Below, in pieces: positions 32,752-42,068 of a stretch of 64,000 bases of DNA (position 1 is the stretch's first letter; each line of letters opens with the position of its first letter). The position numbers and the translations under genes are program-made. The notes under the pieces are model-generated. The model was given only the letters and a program-made list of their open reading frames with translations. It was not told the DNA's origin and searched no databases. This DNA comes from Micromonospora purpureochromogenes (GTDB taxonomy: Bacteria > Actinomycetota > Actinomycetes > Mycobacteriales > Micromonosporaceae), in assembly GCF_900091515.1 (NCBI RefSeq), contig NZ_LT607410.1:5146001-5210000 (forward strand). The letters are read 5' to 3'.

Positions 32752-33159
32752 TCAGCCGGTGCGGCGGGAGCGGGCCAGACCCAGCCCGCCGAGGGCCATG
32801 GCGATCAGTCCCACCACCACGGCCACGAAGCCGCCGACTATTCCGCCGCCGGTACCGGGGCCACCATCGGCGGCGGCCACCACCAGGCTGCCGATGACCG
32901 CGCCGGCCAGCCCCGCCGCCAGGGCCACGACGGCCCCTCTTCTCCCGGTGCCGATACGACCGGCGGAGCGGGCCAGAGCCAGCCCACCGATGACCACGCC
33001 GACCAGCCCCAGCAGCGCGGCCACCAGGGACCAGAGACGCCCGGCGGTCAAGGTGTAGGAACTGGCGGCGACCGGCTGGACCAGGACGTGCGCGGCCGAC
33101 GGTGTGGCAAGCCCGAAATCTCCGAGCATGGCGGTGGCGAGCAGATGACGGACGGACAT
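32752..33159 (-). CDS. DUF6223-like small membrane protein
   Basis: 135 residues. An N-terminal signal-like segment (MSVRHLLATAMLGDFG ... ATPSAAHV) precedes three glycine/alanine-rich hydrophobic helices separated by GRIGTGRRG and ADGGPGTGGG loops, ending LGLARSRRTG. This matches the DUF6223 family of actinobacteria, of unknown function. The first and last helices are internal repeats of GGLALARS/GGLGLARS type. AGGAG lies before the ATG at 33159. It is divergent from a two-component system 219 bp away, which may control it. Confidence 0.7.
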   Translation of the reverse strand: MSVRHLLATAMLGDFGLATPSAAHVLVQPVAASSYTLTAGRLWSLVAALLGLVGVVIGGLALARSAGRIGTGRRGAVVALAAGLAGAVIGSLVVAAADGGPGTGGGIVGGFVAVVVGLIAMALGGLGLARSRRTG

Positions 33160-33377
33160 GAGGTGCTCCTTCTCCTCTGGCGACTGGACGTCGCCTGATC
33201 CTGTCCGCTGGACCCACCGCTGGTCGTCCTGCGGGCGCAGGCAATTCGCGCTGCTGCCGACGCCGTAGCCGGCTGCCGCGGCTGCCGCAGGCGCCGGGTA
33301 GGTACTGTGGGCGCGGTATACGGCCACTCGTCCGCGCGCGGGATTCGCTCGCAGCGGCGTCCGGCTAGGGTGCGCGC

Positions 33378-34505
33378 ATGGACAGAGGACGGTTCGGCGT
33401 CCCGGTCGGGGTCAAAGACTGGGCGATTGCGGTCGGCGTGGCGGCGGCGCTGCTGATCGCCGGGCTGTCCGGGCAGCACTCCGCCACGAACGTCGACCTG
33501 CTCGGCTACGCGCTGTTGGCGGCGAGTGGTCTGGCGCTGGCCGCGCGTCGCCGGGCTCCGGTTCCCGTGCTGGCCGTGACCGGGTTGTGCGCGGCGGGTT
33601 ACCAGGCGACCGGTTTCGACGTGCCTGCCGTCGCGTATCTGTTCGCGGTGTACGCGGCCGTGCGGGCGGGACACCGCGTCATCACGGTGGCGGCGAGCGT
33701 GACCCTGCTGGCCGCTCTCCCCCTGGCGGCCCTGGCTTCGGGCCTGCACGACACGGGCGAGGCGTTCGCGCAGGCCCGAGGCGCCCTCGAAATCGCCTGG
33801 CTGATCGCTGCCGGCGCTGCCGGGGAGGCGCTGCGGCAGGCTGAGCGGCGGGCGGACGAAGCCGAGCGCACCCGGGAGGAGACCGCACGGCGTCGCGCCG
33901 ACGAGGAGCGGCTGCACATCGCGCGGGAGCTGCACGATTCGCTCACCCACCAGATCTCGGTCATCAAGGTGCAGGCCGAGGTCGCCGTCCACGTGGCCCG
34001 CAAGCGGGGTGAACCCGTGCCGGAGGCCCTGCTGGCGATCCGGGAGGCGGGCCGTGAGGCGGCCCGGGAGCTGCGGGCGACCCTGGAGGCGCTGCGCGAC
34101 GACGACACCACCCCGCCGCACGGCCTCGACCACATCCCGGAGCTGGTGCAGCGGGCTGGCAGGACCGGCCTGGAGGCGACGCTGACGATCGAGGGACAGC
34201 GGCAGGACGTGCCGGCCGCGGTGGGCCGGACCGCCTACCGGATCGTTCAGGAGTCGCTGACCAACATCGCCCGGCACGCCGCCGCGGCCAACGCGTCGGT
34301 CCGGATCGACTGCCGTCCCGACGTCCTCGCCATCCAGGTCGACGACGACGGCAAGGCCACGCCGGACGCCGCGCCGACGCCCGGCGTCGGGCTGCTTGGG
34401 ATGCGCGAACGAGTCACCGCCCTCGGCGGCCGCCTGCGCGCGGAGCCGCGCAGCGAGGGCGGCTTCACCGTCCAGGCCGAACTCCCCGTGGACCAGACGT
34501 CATGA
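33378..34505 (+). CDS. Two-component sensor histidine kinase (NarL/DesK class)
   Basis: 375 residues. About five hydrophobic segments span residues 10-150, then a HisKA_3 dimerisation domain with phospho-acceptor His at about 186 in ARELHDSLTHQIS, and a HATPase domain (TAYRIVQESLTNIARHA, then DDGKATPDAAP and GVGLLGMRERV). The sensor part is membrane-embedded with little extracellular sequence. The ATG at 33378 is preceded by TAGGGT 8 bases upstream, suggesting a leaderless transcript. It overlaps the response-regulator start by ATGA. The signal is unknown; the divergent DUF6223 gene is a candidate target. Confidence 0.88.
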   Translation: MDRGRFGVPVGVKDWAIAVGVAAALLIAGLSGQHSATNVDLLGYALLAASGLALAARRRAPVPVLAVTGLCAAGYQATGFDVPAVAYLFAVYAAVRAGHRVITVAASVTLLAALPLAALASGLHDTGEAFAQARGALEIAWLIAAGAAGEALRQAERRADEAERTREETARRRADEERLHIARELHDSLTHQISVIKVQAEVAVHVARKRGEPVPEALLAIREAGREAARELRATLEALRDDDTTPPHGLDHIPELVQRAGRTGLEATLTIEGQRQDVPAAVGRTAYRIVQESLTNIARHAAAANASVRIDCRPDVLAIQVDDDGKATPDAAPTPGVGLLGMRERVTALGGRLRAEPRSEGGFTVQAELPVDQTS

Positions 34506-35164
34506 TCCGTGTCCTGCTGGTCGACGACCAGCCGCTGATTCGCAGCGGATTCCGCGCGCTGCTCGACCTCGAGGACGACATCGAGGTGGTGGCCGAGGCC
34601 GCCGACGGGAGCGAGGGCCTGGCGCTGGCCAGGGAACACCTGCCCGACATCGCGCTCATCGACATTCAGATGCCGGTCATCGACGGCATCGAGGCGACCC
34701 GGCGCATCGCCGCGGACCCGGCCCTGGCCCGGGTGCACGTCGTCATCCTGACCAACTACGGCTTGGACGAACACGTCTTCAACGCGCTGCGCGCCGGCGC
34801 GGCCGGATTCCTCGTCAAGGACATCCAACCGGAAGACTTCCTCCATTCCGTACGCGTCGCCGCGCGCGGCGACGCCCTGCTCGCACCGTCGATCACCCGC
34901 CGGCTGATCAACCGGTACGTCAACCAGCCGCTCCACACCGCCGCCGGCACCGGGCTGAGCGAGCTGACCAGCCGCGAACGCGAGGCCGTCGCTCTGGTCG
35001 CCCAGGGCCTGTCCAACGACCAGATCGCCGATCGCATGGTGATCAGCCCGCTGACGGCGAAAACCCACATCAACCGAGCCATGACCAAGCTCCACGCCCG
35101 CGACCGCGCCCAACTCGTGGTCCTCGCCTACGAGTCCGGCCTGGCGACCCCGCGCAACTCCTGA
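34502..35164 (+). CDS. NarL/FixJ-type response regulator
   Basis: 220 residues. The receiver domain has acidic residues VDDQ at 8-9, phospho-acceptor Asp54 in LIDIQMP, and the conserved Lys in FLVKD. A C-terminal GerE helix-turn-helix follows (LTSREREAVALVAQGL, NDQIADRMVISPLTAKTH). It is translationally coupled to the upstream kinase. Typical of LiaR/DesR/NarL regulators. Confidence 0.9.
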   Translation: MIRVLLVDDQPLIRSGFRALLDLEDDIEVVAEAADGSEGLALAREHLPDIALIDIQMPVIDGIEATRRIAADPALARVHVVILTNYGLDEHVFNALRAGAAGFLVKDIQPEDFLHSVRVAARGDALLAPSITRRLINRYVNQPLHTAAGTGLSELTSREREAVALVAQGLSNDQIADRMVISPLTAKTHINRAMTKLHARDRAQLVVLAYESGLATPRNS

Positions 35165-35212
35165 CATCCACGGTGCGGGTGCAGGTGCAACCCCGGGTGA
35201 CGCCCGGAGACC

Positions 35213-35656
35213 TCAGTCCCCGGTGGAACCGGCAGCCTCGACGATCGAGACGGGAGTGCCAAGTTCGACGGTACGGGAGACGGTGCACAGTCGTTCGTGC
35301 GACTGCTGCAGCGACCGAGGCAGCGCCTCGCGCGCCCTGTCGCCGTCCGCGCCCACCGGGAACGTCACGGCGAACTCGACCCTGAGGTTCTGCATCCGGT
35401 TTCCGCCGGCCTCGTCCCGGATCTTGTCGCCAGTGACGTCGACGGAGAACTGGGTCGGCTCGGCGCGGCGGCTGGTGATGTGGTCCACGTCTATCGCGGT
35501 GCAGCCTCCGATGGCAGCCAGAAGCAGTTCCACCGGCGTAAAGCTGGCGTCCTCGCCCGCGCCCATCGACATCGATCCGCCGCGGACGTTCCGCACGACG
35601 TACTGCCCCACGCTGGTGCGCTCGATCTCGACCGAGCGGAAGGTGTCCTCACTCAT
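35213..35656 (-). CDS. OsmC/Ohr family protein
   Basis: 147 residues. The two redox cysteines of the family are present: Cys52 in AAIGGCTAIDV and Cys123 in ERLCTVSRT. The sequence TPVELLLAAIGGC is diagnostic for OsmC-like peroxidases that reduce organic hydroperoxides with a dithiol. The ATG at 35654-35656 is chosen. It is convergent with the response regulator (gap 48 bp) and divergent from the AlkD-like gene. Confidence 0.85.
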   Translation of the reverse strand: MSEDTFRSVEIERTSVGQYVVRNVRGGSMSMGAGEDASFTPVELLLAAIGGCTAIDVDHITSRRAEPTQFSVDVTGDKIRDEAGGNRMQNLRVEFAVTFPVGADGDRAREALPRSLQQSHERLCTVSRTVELGTPVSIVEAAGSTGD

Positions 35657-35758
35657 GACAGGGAAACTACCCAGGCCTTCTGCTCCGGAGCCACCGGGAC
35701 TGGCCAACCGATCGGCGCAGCACCGTAGGCAACGGCGGTCGCGGTAGGTTGCACAGTC

Positions 35759-36469
35759 ATGGCCACGACCGCCGACGTCCGGCACGAACTCGCCAGCCTC
35801 GCCGACCCGCGGCGGGCGGAGGCATTGAGCCGGTTTCTGCAGATGGCTGCGGGCGGGTACGGCGAGGGCGACACGGCCATTGGTGTCCCGGTACCGGAAC
35901 AGCGCAGGGTGGCCGCCCGGTACTGGCGCGACCTCTCCCTGGCCGAAACGGCGAAGCTGCTGACCAGCAGCGTGCACGAGGAGCGGCTGACGTCGCTGTT
36001 CATCCTGGTGCGAAAGTTCACCAAGGGAGACCAGGAGGAACGGGGCCGGATCTTCGGCATCGTCCTGGCCAACACCGGCCACATCAACAACTGGGACCTG
36101 GTGGACTCATCAGCGCCGTACATCGTCGGCCCCTGGCTGATCGGCAAGGACCGGAGCGCACTGGATCGGTTGGCCGGGTCAAGCCTGGTGTGGGACCGGC
36201 GCATCGCCATCATGGCAACTTTCGCCTTCATCAAAGCCGGTGACTTCCATTGGACCTTCCGCCTCAGCGAACGGCTCCTGCGCGACCCGCACGACCTCGT
36301 TCAGAAGGCGGTGGGCTGGATGCTGCGCGAGGTAGGCAACCGTGACAGAGCGGCGGAGGAGGAGTTTCTGGCCCGACGTTACCGGGTCATGCCGCGGGTC
36401 ATGCTGCGGTACGCGATCGAAAAGTTTGAACCGCAGCGACGCCGGGAGTACCTGTCCGGCGTGGTCTAG
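35759..36469 (+). CDS. AlkD-like DNA alkylation repair protein
   Basis: 236 residues made of HEAT-like helical repeats. Family marks include GVPVPEQRRVAARYW (about 42-56), FILVRKFTKGD, INNWDLVDSSAPYIVG and LVQKAVGWMLREVG. AlkD glycosylases remove positively charged alkylated bases without base flipping; the Trp and Asp of NNWDLVD are conserved in AlkD. The ATG at 35759 has TAGGTT about 9 bases upstream, pointing to a leaderless start. Monocistronic, in a gap between OsmC and the carboxypeptidase. Confidence 0.85.
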   Translation: MATTADVRHELASLADPRRAEALSRFLQMAAGGYGEGDTAIGVPVPEQRRVAARYWRDLSLAETAKLLTSSVHEERLTSLFILVRKFTKGDQEERGRIFGIVLANTGHINNWDLVDSSAPYIVGPWLIGKDRSALDRLAGSSLVWDRRIAIMATFAFIKAGDFHWTFRLSERLLRDPHDLVQKAVGWMLREVGNRDRAAEEEFLARRYRVMPRVMLRYAIEKFEPQRRREYLSGVV

Positions 36470-36841
36470 AGAATCGATGCCCGCCGGGTGGTGGGCTCGT
36501 TGGTACGACTCGCCTTTCGGGCGCGCGACTGGTCGGCCATAAGTGCGACGCAACAGCCCTCCATCCCGTTCTGCCCGAATGCGCCACGGTGCTTCCGCTT
36601 GCGGCGACGCTCGACCCTGCAGTCACCCGCGTCCCGGGGGATCCCAATGGAGTCCAACCAGACCATTCCGTCCCGGTTCGTCCCGAACGCTGCGATCCCG
36701 TTTGTCCACTATCCGCAGGAAGAGCCTTGCGGAACGGCACAAGGTGAGCGAAAGAGCGCAGCCCGCCCAGAGAACGGAATCCTCGCCGCCTTTCTGGAAC
36801 CGGGCTGTGCCTGCCTTTGTCAGCAATTACGGTGCTTTGAC
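36470..36841. other. 372-bp intergenic region without recognised features
   Basis: No coding frame with convincing composition, no strong hairpin and no clear promoter. The frame of the downstream gene stays open here, but a typical signal peptide begins only at 36842, so this part is treated as non-coding. Confidence 0.5.
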
Positions 36842-38050
36842 ATGAAGGTCGTTCGGATTGCTGCCATAGCGCTCAGCGCCTTACTGACCATGCCCGCCGT
36901 GGCAGTCGGGTCCTCGACGGCGTCGGCGGCGTCCGCGCCGTACGTGCCCTGCCCGGCCGTGAAGCCGGCAGTGCCCCCGCCCGCCGCACCGTCGCCACCA
37001 CCGGTCGGTCCCGCCGACCTGGCCGTCGGCGGCGAGACGCTGGCGACGCCGGGGCTGGCCATTCCCGCGGGTGCGTCGATGGCGCCGTCGGTGACCGCCA
37101 CCTCGTGGGTGGTGGCCGACCTCGACAGTGGCGCGGTGCTGGGTGGATGCGGCCCGCACGAGCACCGCACGCCAGCCAGCGTGCAGAAGATGCTGCTGGC
37201 CGCGGCCCTGATGCCTCACCTCGACCCTGCACAAATGGTCGAGGTGACCCGGGCGGACCTGCATGATCTCGATCCGGCCAGTTCAGTGATGGGGGTGGTC
37301 GAGGGCGGCCGTTACTCGGTCGAGAGCCTGTGGCTGGGGCTGCTCCTCAAATCGGGAAACGACGCGGCCAACGTGCTGGCCCGCGTCGGCGGCGGCACCG
37401 CCGGGCGGCAGGGCGGCGTCCAGGCGATGAACGACGAGGCACACCGGCTGGGCGCAAACCAGACCCACGCGGCGACACCGTCCGGCCTGGACGGTCCCGG
37501 TCAGTACACCAGCGCGTACGACCTGGCGCTGATCGCACGCGCCACGTACGCTCGCGCGGACTTCCGGCGATACATCGCCAGCCGAGTGGCGGAGATACCG
37601 GCAGGGCCGGGAACGCCGGGCTTCTCCGTCACCCACGACAACACGCTGCTGGACCACTACCCGGGTACGCTCGGCGGGAAGACGGGCTTCACCGACCTGG
37701 CGCGACAGACATACGTGGGGGTGGCCGAACGTAACGGCCGGCGGCTCGCCGTGACCCTGCTCGGCGCGGAGACCGCGCCACTGGGGAGCCTCGGCGAGGC
37801 GGCGGCCCTGCTGGACTGGGGCTTCGCTCTCCCGACCGACGCGTCGGTCGGCCGCCTGGTCACTCCCGATGAGAAGAAGCACGATCGTCCCGTTGCCGAG
37901 GTCAGAGGCGAGCGCAACGGTCAGGCTGGGGCAGGACCATCGTTCTCGTGGTCGGCCATCCTCGGCCTCGGCGCCGCCGTCATACTGGCCGCCCTCCTGC
38001 TGGCGGCTCAATGGCGACAGCGGGCCACGCGCCGGGCGGCCAACCCGTAG
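36842..38050 (+). CDS. D-alanyl-D-alanine carboxypeptidase (PBP5-type, S11)
   Basis: 402 residues. A signal peptide (KVVRIAAIALSALLTMPAVA) and Pro-rich linker precede the penicillin-binding fold with SVQK (the SxxK nucleophile motif, in TPASVQKML), SGN (KSGNDAANVLA) and KTG (LGGKTGFTD). A C-terminal hydrophobic helix (ILGLGAAVILAALLLAA) and basic tail anchor it in the membrane. It trims pentapeptides of peptidoglycan outside the cell. The ATG at 36842 starts the signal peptide. A terminator hairpin follows at 38150. Confidence 0.88.
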   Translation: MKVVRIAAIALSALLTMPAVAVGSSTASAASAPYVPCPAVKPAVPPPAAPSPPPVGPADLAVGGETLATPGLAIPAGASMAPSVTATSWVVADLDSGAVLGGCGPHEHRTPASVQKMLLAAALMPHLDPAQMVEVTRADLHDLDPASSVMGVVEGGRYSVESLWLGLLLKSGNDAANVLARVGGGTAGRQGGVQAMNDEAHRLGANQTHAATPSGLDGPGQYTSAYDLALIARATYARADFRRYIASRVAEIPAGPGTPGFSVTHDNTLLDHYPGTLGGKTGFTDLARQTYVGVAERNGRRLAVTLLGAETAPLGSLGEAAALLDWGFALPTDASVGRLVTPDEKKHDRPVAEVRGERNGQAGAGPSFSWSAILGLGAAVILAALLLAAQWRQRATRRAANP

Positions 38051-38149
38051 GAAGCCGACGGCCAACGGGACGGTAGCCCCGGCAGGCGCAGCCAGGCCCG
38101 TCGCCCGGTCGTCCCTCACGCACCGAGGTACGTCCGTTGAGATCCGGAG

Positions 38150-38182
38150 ACCGGGCGGGCGCGCCGAGGCGGCCCGCCCGGT
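38150..38182. terminator. Hairpin between convergent genes
   Basis: An 11-bp G/C stem (38150-38160 with 38172-38182) and an 11-base loop lie between the carboxypeptidase stop (38050) and the convergent CU044_5270-type stop (38193). Confidence 0.6.
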
Positions 38183-38192
38183 GCGACGGGAG

Positions 38193-39131
38193 TCAGGTCG
38201 TCTGACCGACTCGGTCGACGATGTCGAGGGCAAGCACGGCCGACGATCCCGCCGACCCGCCCACGCCGAGGAAGGTGTAGGTCTCGGGGTGGAAGACGAG
38301 CACGATTTCGCCCGAGCCGCGCGTCGACGGCCAGGTGATCCCGATTCCCGACCTGCCCGCGCCGTCCTTGACATGCTCCACGGCTTGCAGGTCCGGCGTC
38401 GTCGCCGCGGCCTCGTAGAGCGCCGCGAGGGTTCGCGGGCGTAGGTAGCTGCCGGTGAGGTAGTAGAGCACGTCCTTGCCGGCGGCATTGGCGTCACCCG
38501 GTTCACCCTGGCGATGCTCGATCAGAAAGGTCCGCATGGCGGCGGCGTCGGTGGGCAGGTCGGCACGGTAGGCCGGTGCTGAGGTGCACCGCTCGGTCTC
38601 GCCCGGAACCACCTTGTCGCCCTTGAGCACCGCGGCCCGTCCGTTCCGGCAGCCGGGGACGATGCTTTCCGTGCGGCCGCTGGCGGAGGTCTCGATGATC
38701 AGACCGTCCCGGGTTCCGTCCACCGACAGCCAGCTCTCCCGCATCCCCCGACCCTCCTGGCTGCGTGAGTAGACGAATTGGTCGGGCCGGGGATTGACGT
38801 CGGGCCCTCGCAGCGCAGCCGTTGCCGCGTTCCGGAGAACCTGGGTGGCGTCGGCCCGGGCCGCCGGCGTGCTACCACCGAGCCGGTCGGGCGCGAGCAC
38901 CAGCACCGCGGCGAGCGACGCCGCGACGCCCACCGATGCCACCCCGCCGAGCACGAGCCGCCAGGCCGGTCGCCTCCGCCGAGGAAGCGTCGAAGGCACG
39001 GTCGACGTCATGGGTACGGACGACTCTGCCGTCATCGCGGTCGTCAGCCGGATGCGGGCCGGGCTCAACCGTTCGGCCGTCGGCAGCTCGGTCTCGTCGC
39101 CGAACTGCTGGAGCAGTCGCATCTCATCCAT
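38193..39131 (-). CDS. CU044_5270-type membrane protein, partner of the ECF sigma factor
   Basis: 312 residues. A cytoplasmic N-terminus (MDEMRLLQQFGDE ... ARIRLTTAM) precedes a single transmembrane helix (about 60-80, LVLGGVASVGVAASLAAVLVL) and an extracytoplasmic domain with YSRSQEGRGMRESWLSVDG and YYLTGSYLRPRTLAALYEAA, the pattern of CU044_5270 proteins that usually sit behind ECF sigma genes. It begins 8 bp inside the sigma-factor gene. A role as anti-sigma or sensor is inferred from this coupling; no zinc-binding HxxxCxxC motif is present. Confidence 0.75.
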   Translation of the reverse strand: MDEMRLLQQFGDETELPTAERLSPARIRLTTAMTAESSVPMTSTVPSTLPRRRRPAWRLVLGGVASVGVAASLAAVLVLAPDRLGGSTPAARADATQVLRNAATAALRGPDVNPRPDQFVYSRSQEGRGMRESWLSVDGTRDGLIIETSASGRTESIVPGCRNGRAAVLKGDKVVPGETERCTSAPAYRADLPTDAAAMRTFLIEHRQGEPGDANAAGKDVLYYLTGSYLRPRTLAALYEAAATTPDLQAVEHVKDGAGRSGIGITWPSTRGSGEIVLVFHPETYTFLGVGGSAGSSAVLALDIVDRVGQTT

Positions 39132-39738
39132 TGCTCAGTGCCTCCTCGATCGTGCCGGCCGGTTCGCCGCCCAACTGCTCACGGAGCAGCCTGCGGGCTC
39201 GGTTGAGTCGTGATCGCACGGTGCCGACCGGGATCGCCAGTGCGGCGGCAACCTCGTCGTACGTCAGTTCCTCCCAGGCGATCAGCAGCAACACGTCGCG
39301 ATCTCCGTCGGAGAGCATGGCCAACGCGTCGAGGAGAAGCCGACGTAGCGATTGCGCCGTCACCACGGTGGCGACCCGGTCGGCATGTGATGCCTCGCTC
39401 GTCGCGGGGACGTACGCCTGCCGCAGTCGGTACTCGCGCTCCTCCGTCCGCCGGTGCTGGCCGACGACGTTGGTGGCGATCCCGTACAGCCAGGGCCGGG
39501 CGTTCGGACAGGTGATGTCGAATCGATCCCGGCGACGGAACGCCGCGAGGAAGGTCTCAGCGACCAGGTCGTCCGCGGCGGGCACACCGAGGCGCCGTGC
39601 CAGGTAGCGATGGATGTACGGCGCGTGCCGGTCGAAGATGGTGGAGAATATCTCGGGTTCCTGCACAGACCGCGCGATGATTGCTGCGTCCGTCACTGCA
39701 CCGACGTCGACGTCCTTCACTCGTCGCAGGTGTTTCAT
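39124..39738 (-). CDS. ECF-type RNA polymerase sigma factor
   Basis: 204 residues from the ATG at 39738 (GAAGGG upstream; an earlier start would add 15 residues). Region 2 includes IFSTIFDRHAPYIHRYLARR and ADDLVAETFLAAFRRRDRF with RPWLYGIATNVV. Region 4 includes LSDGDRDVLLLIAWEEL and YDEVAAALAIPVGTVRSRL. The stop overlaps the downstream membrane-protein gene by 8 bp, so both are made together. Likely an envelope- or stress-responsive sigma factor controlled by that partner. Confidence 0.88.
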   Translation of the reverse strand: MKHLRRVKDVDVGAVTDAAIIARSVQEPEIFSTIFDRHAPYIHRYLARRLGVPAADDLVAETFLAAFRRRDRFDITCPNARPWLYGIATNVVGQHRRTEEREYRLRQAYVPATSEASHADRVATVVTAQSLRRLLLDALAMLSDGDRDVLLLIAWEELTYDEVAAALAIPVGTVRSRLNRARRLLREQLGGEPAGTIEEALSNG

Positions 39739-39990
39739 GTATGGCCCTTCGCGGTGTCGGGAAGCATCACCTGTTATCCGCACCCCATGGCCGGACGGTT
39801 CACGACAACTGGACGCTTCTCACGGCCCGACGTGCCTCGCCCCCGACGACCCACGCACCGGTCGAGCATTCGGCAATCGCAGCACCCTGCTCCTCGGCAG
39901 CGATAGGATCTTTCCGCAGCCTCGGCGGGAGCTGACGTGCAGCGTCCACAGCCTCCGTACCGACGGACTCACCGGCACAGGGACGGACAG

Positions 39991-40572
39991 ATGAGCGAGG
40001 ATCAGGACGCCGCCGGCGTGGTGAGCTTCATCTTCGAAGCGGGCGTACTCAAGCGCGCGGCCCGCACCGGCTGGTGGTTCGCCGGGGTGAAGCAGCCGGA
40101 ATCGATCGCCGACCACTCCTTCCGCACCGCGCTCATCGGCATGGTGCTCGCCGCCATGGAGGGCGCCGACCCGGCCCGGGTGTCCATGCTCTGCGTCCTG
40201 CACGACACCCAGGAAACCCGGATCACCGACATCCCCCACATCGCCAAGCGATACCTCACCGCCGTACCCAACACCACCGTCACCGCCGACCAGGTCGCGG
40301 CCTGTCCGCCGGCCGTCGCCGACCTCATCACCGCCGCCGTCACCGAGTACGAAGCCGGCGAGACCCGCGAAGCCGTCGTCGCTCGCGACGCCGACAAGCT
40401 CGAATGCCTCGTCCAAGCAGTCGAGTACCGCCACCAGGGCATCGACAACGTCCAACGGTGGATCGACAGCTCACGCGCGGCGCTGAGGACGGCGTCGGCT
40501 CACCGGCTCGCCGACGCCGCACTGACCGGACAACCACTCGCCCGGCTCAGCCCACCTCAGCAACCTGAGTAG
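39991..40572 (+). CDS. HD-domain phosphohydrolase (HDDC2/YfbR-like 5'-nucleotidase)
   Basis: 193 residues. The metal-binding HD signature is complete: His in ESIADHSFRTAL, His-Asp in MLCVLHDTQETRI, and a distal Asp in RDADKLECLVQA. The length and order match YfbR/HDDC2 5'-deoxynucleotidases that hydrolyse dNMPs. The GLKRAARTGWW-like N-terminus (FEAGVLKRAARTGWWF) is typical. The ATG at 39991 follows a weak purine stretch (GGACGGACAG). Monocistronic; divergent from the sigma factor. Confidence 0.82.
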   Translation: MSEDQDAAGVVSFIFEAGVLKRAARTGWWFAGVKQPESIADHSFRTALIGMVLAAMEGADPARVSMLCVLHDTQETRITDIPHIAKRYLTAVPNTTVTADQVAACPPAVADLITAAVTEYEAGETREAVVARDADKLECLVQAVEYRHQGIDNVQRWIDSSRAALRTASAHRLADAALTGQPLARLSPPQQPE

Positions 40573-40615
40573 CCGCGACCGGTCTCCAGGCAGGGGTGGG
40601 TGCGGTCGGGTGCGG

Positions 40616-41065
40616 TCAGGAGACAGCGGCCTTCACCAGCTCGACGACCTTCTTCTCCACCGCGGGGCTCCACTTCTGCAGCGCGTACGACACCGGCCAC
40701 AGGTCTCCGTCGTCGAGGTTGGCCGCGTCCTGGAAGCCCAGGGTCGAGTACCGGTAGTTGAACTTGCCCGAGTCCTGGAAGAAGACGACGACCTTGCCGT
40801 CCGCGTTCACGTAGGCAGGCATCCCGTACCAGGTCTTCGGCGACAGCTGCGGGGCGGTAGCGGTCACCGTCGCATGCACCCGCTCGGCGAGCGCACGATC
40901 TTCCGGCGCCATCTGCGCGATCCTGTCGAGGACCGCCTGCAGATCGTCGGCCTTCTTGGCTCCCTTCTTGCCCTCGGCGCGCAGCTCGGCGGCGCGCTCC
41001 TTCATCGCGGCACGCTCCTCAGCGCTGAAGCCGTCGGACACGGTGGTGGAATTCTTCGCGGACAC
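40616..41065 (-). CDS. DUF1801 family protein
   Basis: 149 residues. The N-terminal ~50 residues are charged helices (FSAEERAAMKERAAELRAE). The DUF1801 domain follows with SPKTWYGMPAYVNADGKVVV and FNYRYSTLGFQ, and an end in VELVKAAVS. DUF1801 proteins (YdhG-like) are small alpha/beta proteins proposed as iron chaperones in some bacteria; here only the fold is claimed. The GTG at 41065 is chosen for its GGGGAG site about 9 bases upstream. The 184 bp to the next, divergent gene holds only promoters. Confidence 0.75.
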   Translation of the reverse strand: MSAKNSTTVSDGFSAEERAAMKERAAELRAEGKKGAKKADDLQAVLDRIAQMAPEDRALAERVHATVTATAPQLSPKTWYGMPAYVNADGKVVVFFQDSGKFNYRYSTLGFQDAANLDDGDLWPVSYALQKWSPAVEKKVVELVKAAVS

Positions 41066-41249
41066 TCTCGGGCTCCCCTGTGCGTGAAGGCTCGGCGTGC
41101 TGCCGGCTACCTGTGAAAAGGCTAGGCCGGGCGACACCCTGTGGCTTCTCGATTCCTGACCAGATGGCAGGCGGTTGGTCTGCGGTGAGATCCGGCCTCC
41201 GCTGCTGGCGGGGGTTCAACTGACGCCTGGGCTGCTAGCGTTCGCCGCC

Positions 41250-42005
41250 ATGTGGAGCGAGGAGATCGTCGCCGGGCGTCCGGCATGGCGGCACATTATG
41301 TCGGGCGTGGTGTTCCGGGAGGTGCCGCGCGGCACGTTCGGAATGGGCCTGTCCGACGCCGAGCTGGACGCGGTACGCGCCATCGAGCGCAGCGGAGGAG
41401 CCGAGGACACTCTCGCGCCCTTCTTCGCCGGCGCCGGGGATGCCCAGCCGGTCCGCGAGGTGCGGGTCGAACCGTTCCTGATCGCCCGGCACCCGCTGAC
41501 GGTCACGCAGGTCCGGCACTGGCTGCCCGAATACGAGGACGACTACGCCGACACGGACTCCGGCACGGCCCGGCTCGAGGACGACCTGGATGATCTGCTC
41601 GAGGCCCTGCCGTTCCGGCTGCCCAGCGAGGCCGAGTGGGAGTACGCGGCCCGGGCCGGCACCACCACGCTGACCTTCCGCGGCGACGGGAAACCCGACG
41701 AGGACCAGATCCTCGACGACTTCGGTGATGAGCAGCGGACGGCGGCCGGGGAGAACGCGTTCGGGCTGGCGGCGATGGGCTCGGCGAATGAGGTCTGCGC
41801 CGACGTGTGGATTCCCGGTTTCGCGGGCGCGCCGGCGGACGCCCGGCCACGCACCGGCGACGGGCCCCGGACCGTACGCGGCGGCGCCGCCGACCTCTAC
41901 CCGTGGCAGGGCTGCGACGAGTGGCTACTGCTGCTCTCCGCCACCCGGTACGCGCACACCCAGTTCACCGCGGTCCGCCCGGTCGCAGCACTGCCACCCC
42001 GCTAG
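41250..42005 (+). CDS. SUMF1/FGE-fold protein
   Basis: 251 residues with the sulfatase-modifying-factor fold: VPRGTFGMGLSD (G-x-F-x-MG), PVREVRVEPFLIARHPLTVTQV, RLPSEAEWEYAARAG, and VRGGAADLYPWQGCDEW near the end. The catalytic cysteine pair of true formylglycine-generating enzymes is not evident and the RGGSW segment is altered to RGGAA, so it may be a non-catalytic or divergent member. The ATG at 41250 has TAGCGT 9 bases upstream, so it is probably leaderless. A terminator follows at 42040. Confidence 0.75.
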   Translation: MWSEEIVAGRPAWRHIMSGVVFREVPRGTFGMGLSDAELDAVRAIERSGGAEDTLAPFFAGAGDAQPVREVRVEPFLIARHPLTVTQVRHWLPEYEDDYADTDSGTARLEDDLDDLLEALPFRLPSEAEWEYAARAGTTTLTFRGDGKPDEDQILDDFGDEQRTAAGENAFGLAAMGSANEVCADVWIPGFAGAPADARPRTGDGPRTVRGGAADLYPWQGCDEWLLLLSATRYAHTQFTAVRPVAALPPR

Positions 42006-42039
42006 GCCCGAGCCACGACCGGTCTCCTTGTCCAGGCTG

Positions 42040-42068
42040 TGCCGGCAGGGTGAGCCACCCTGCCGGCA
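42040..42068 (+). terminator. Terminator after the SUMF1-like gene
   Basis: A perfect 13-bp stem (42040-42052 with 42056-42068) with a 3-base AGC loop, 35 bp after the stop. Confidence 0.8.
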
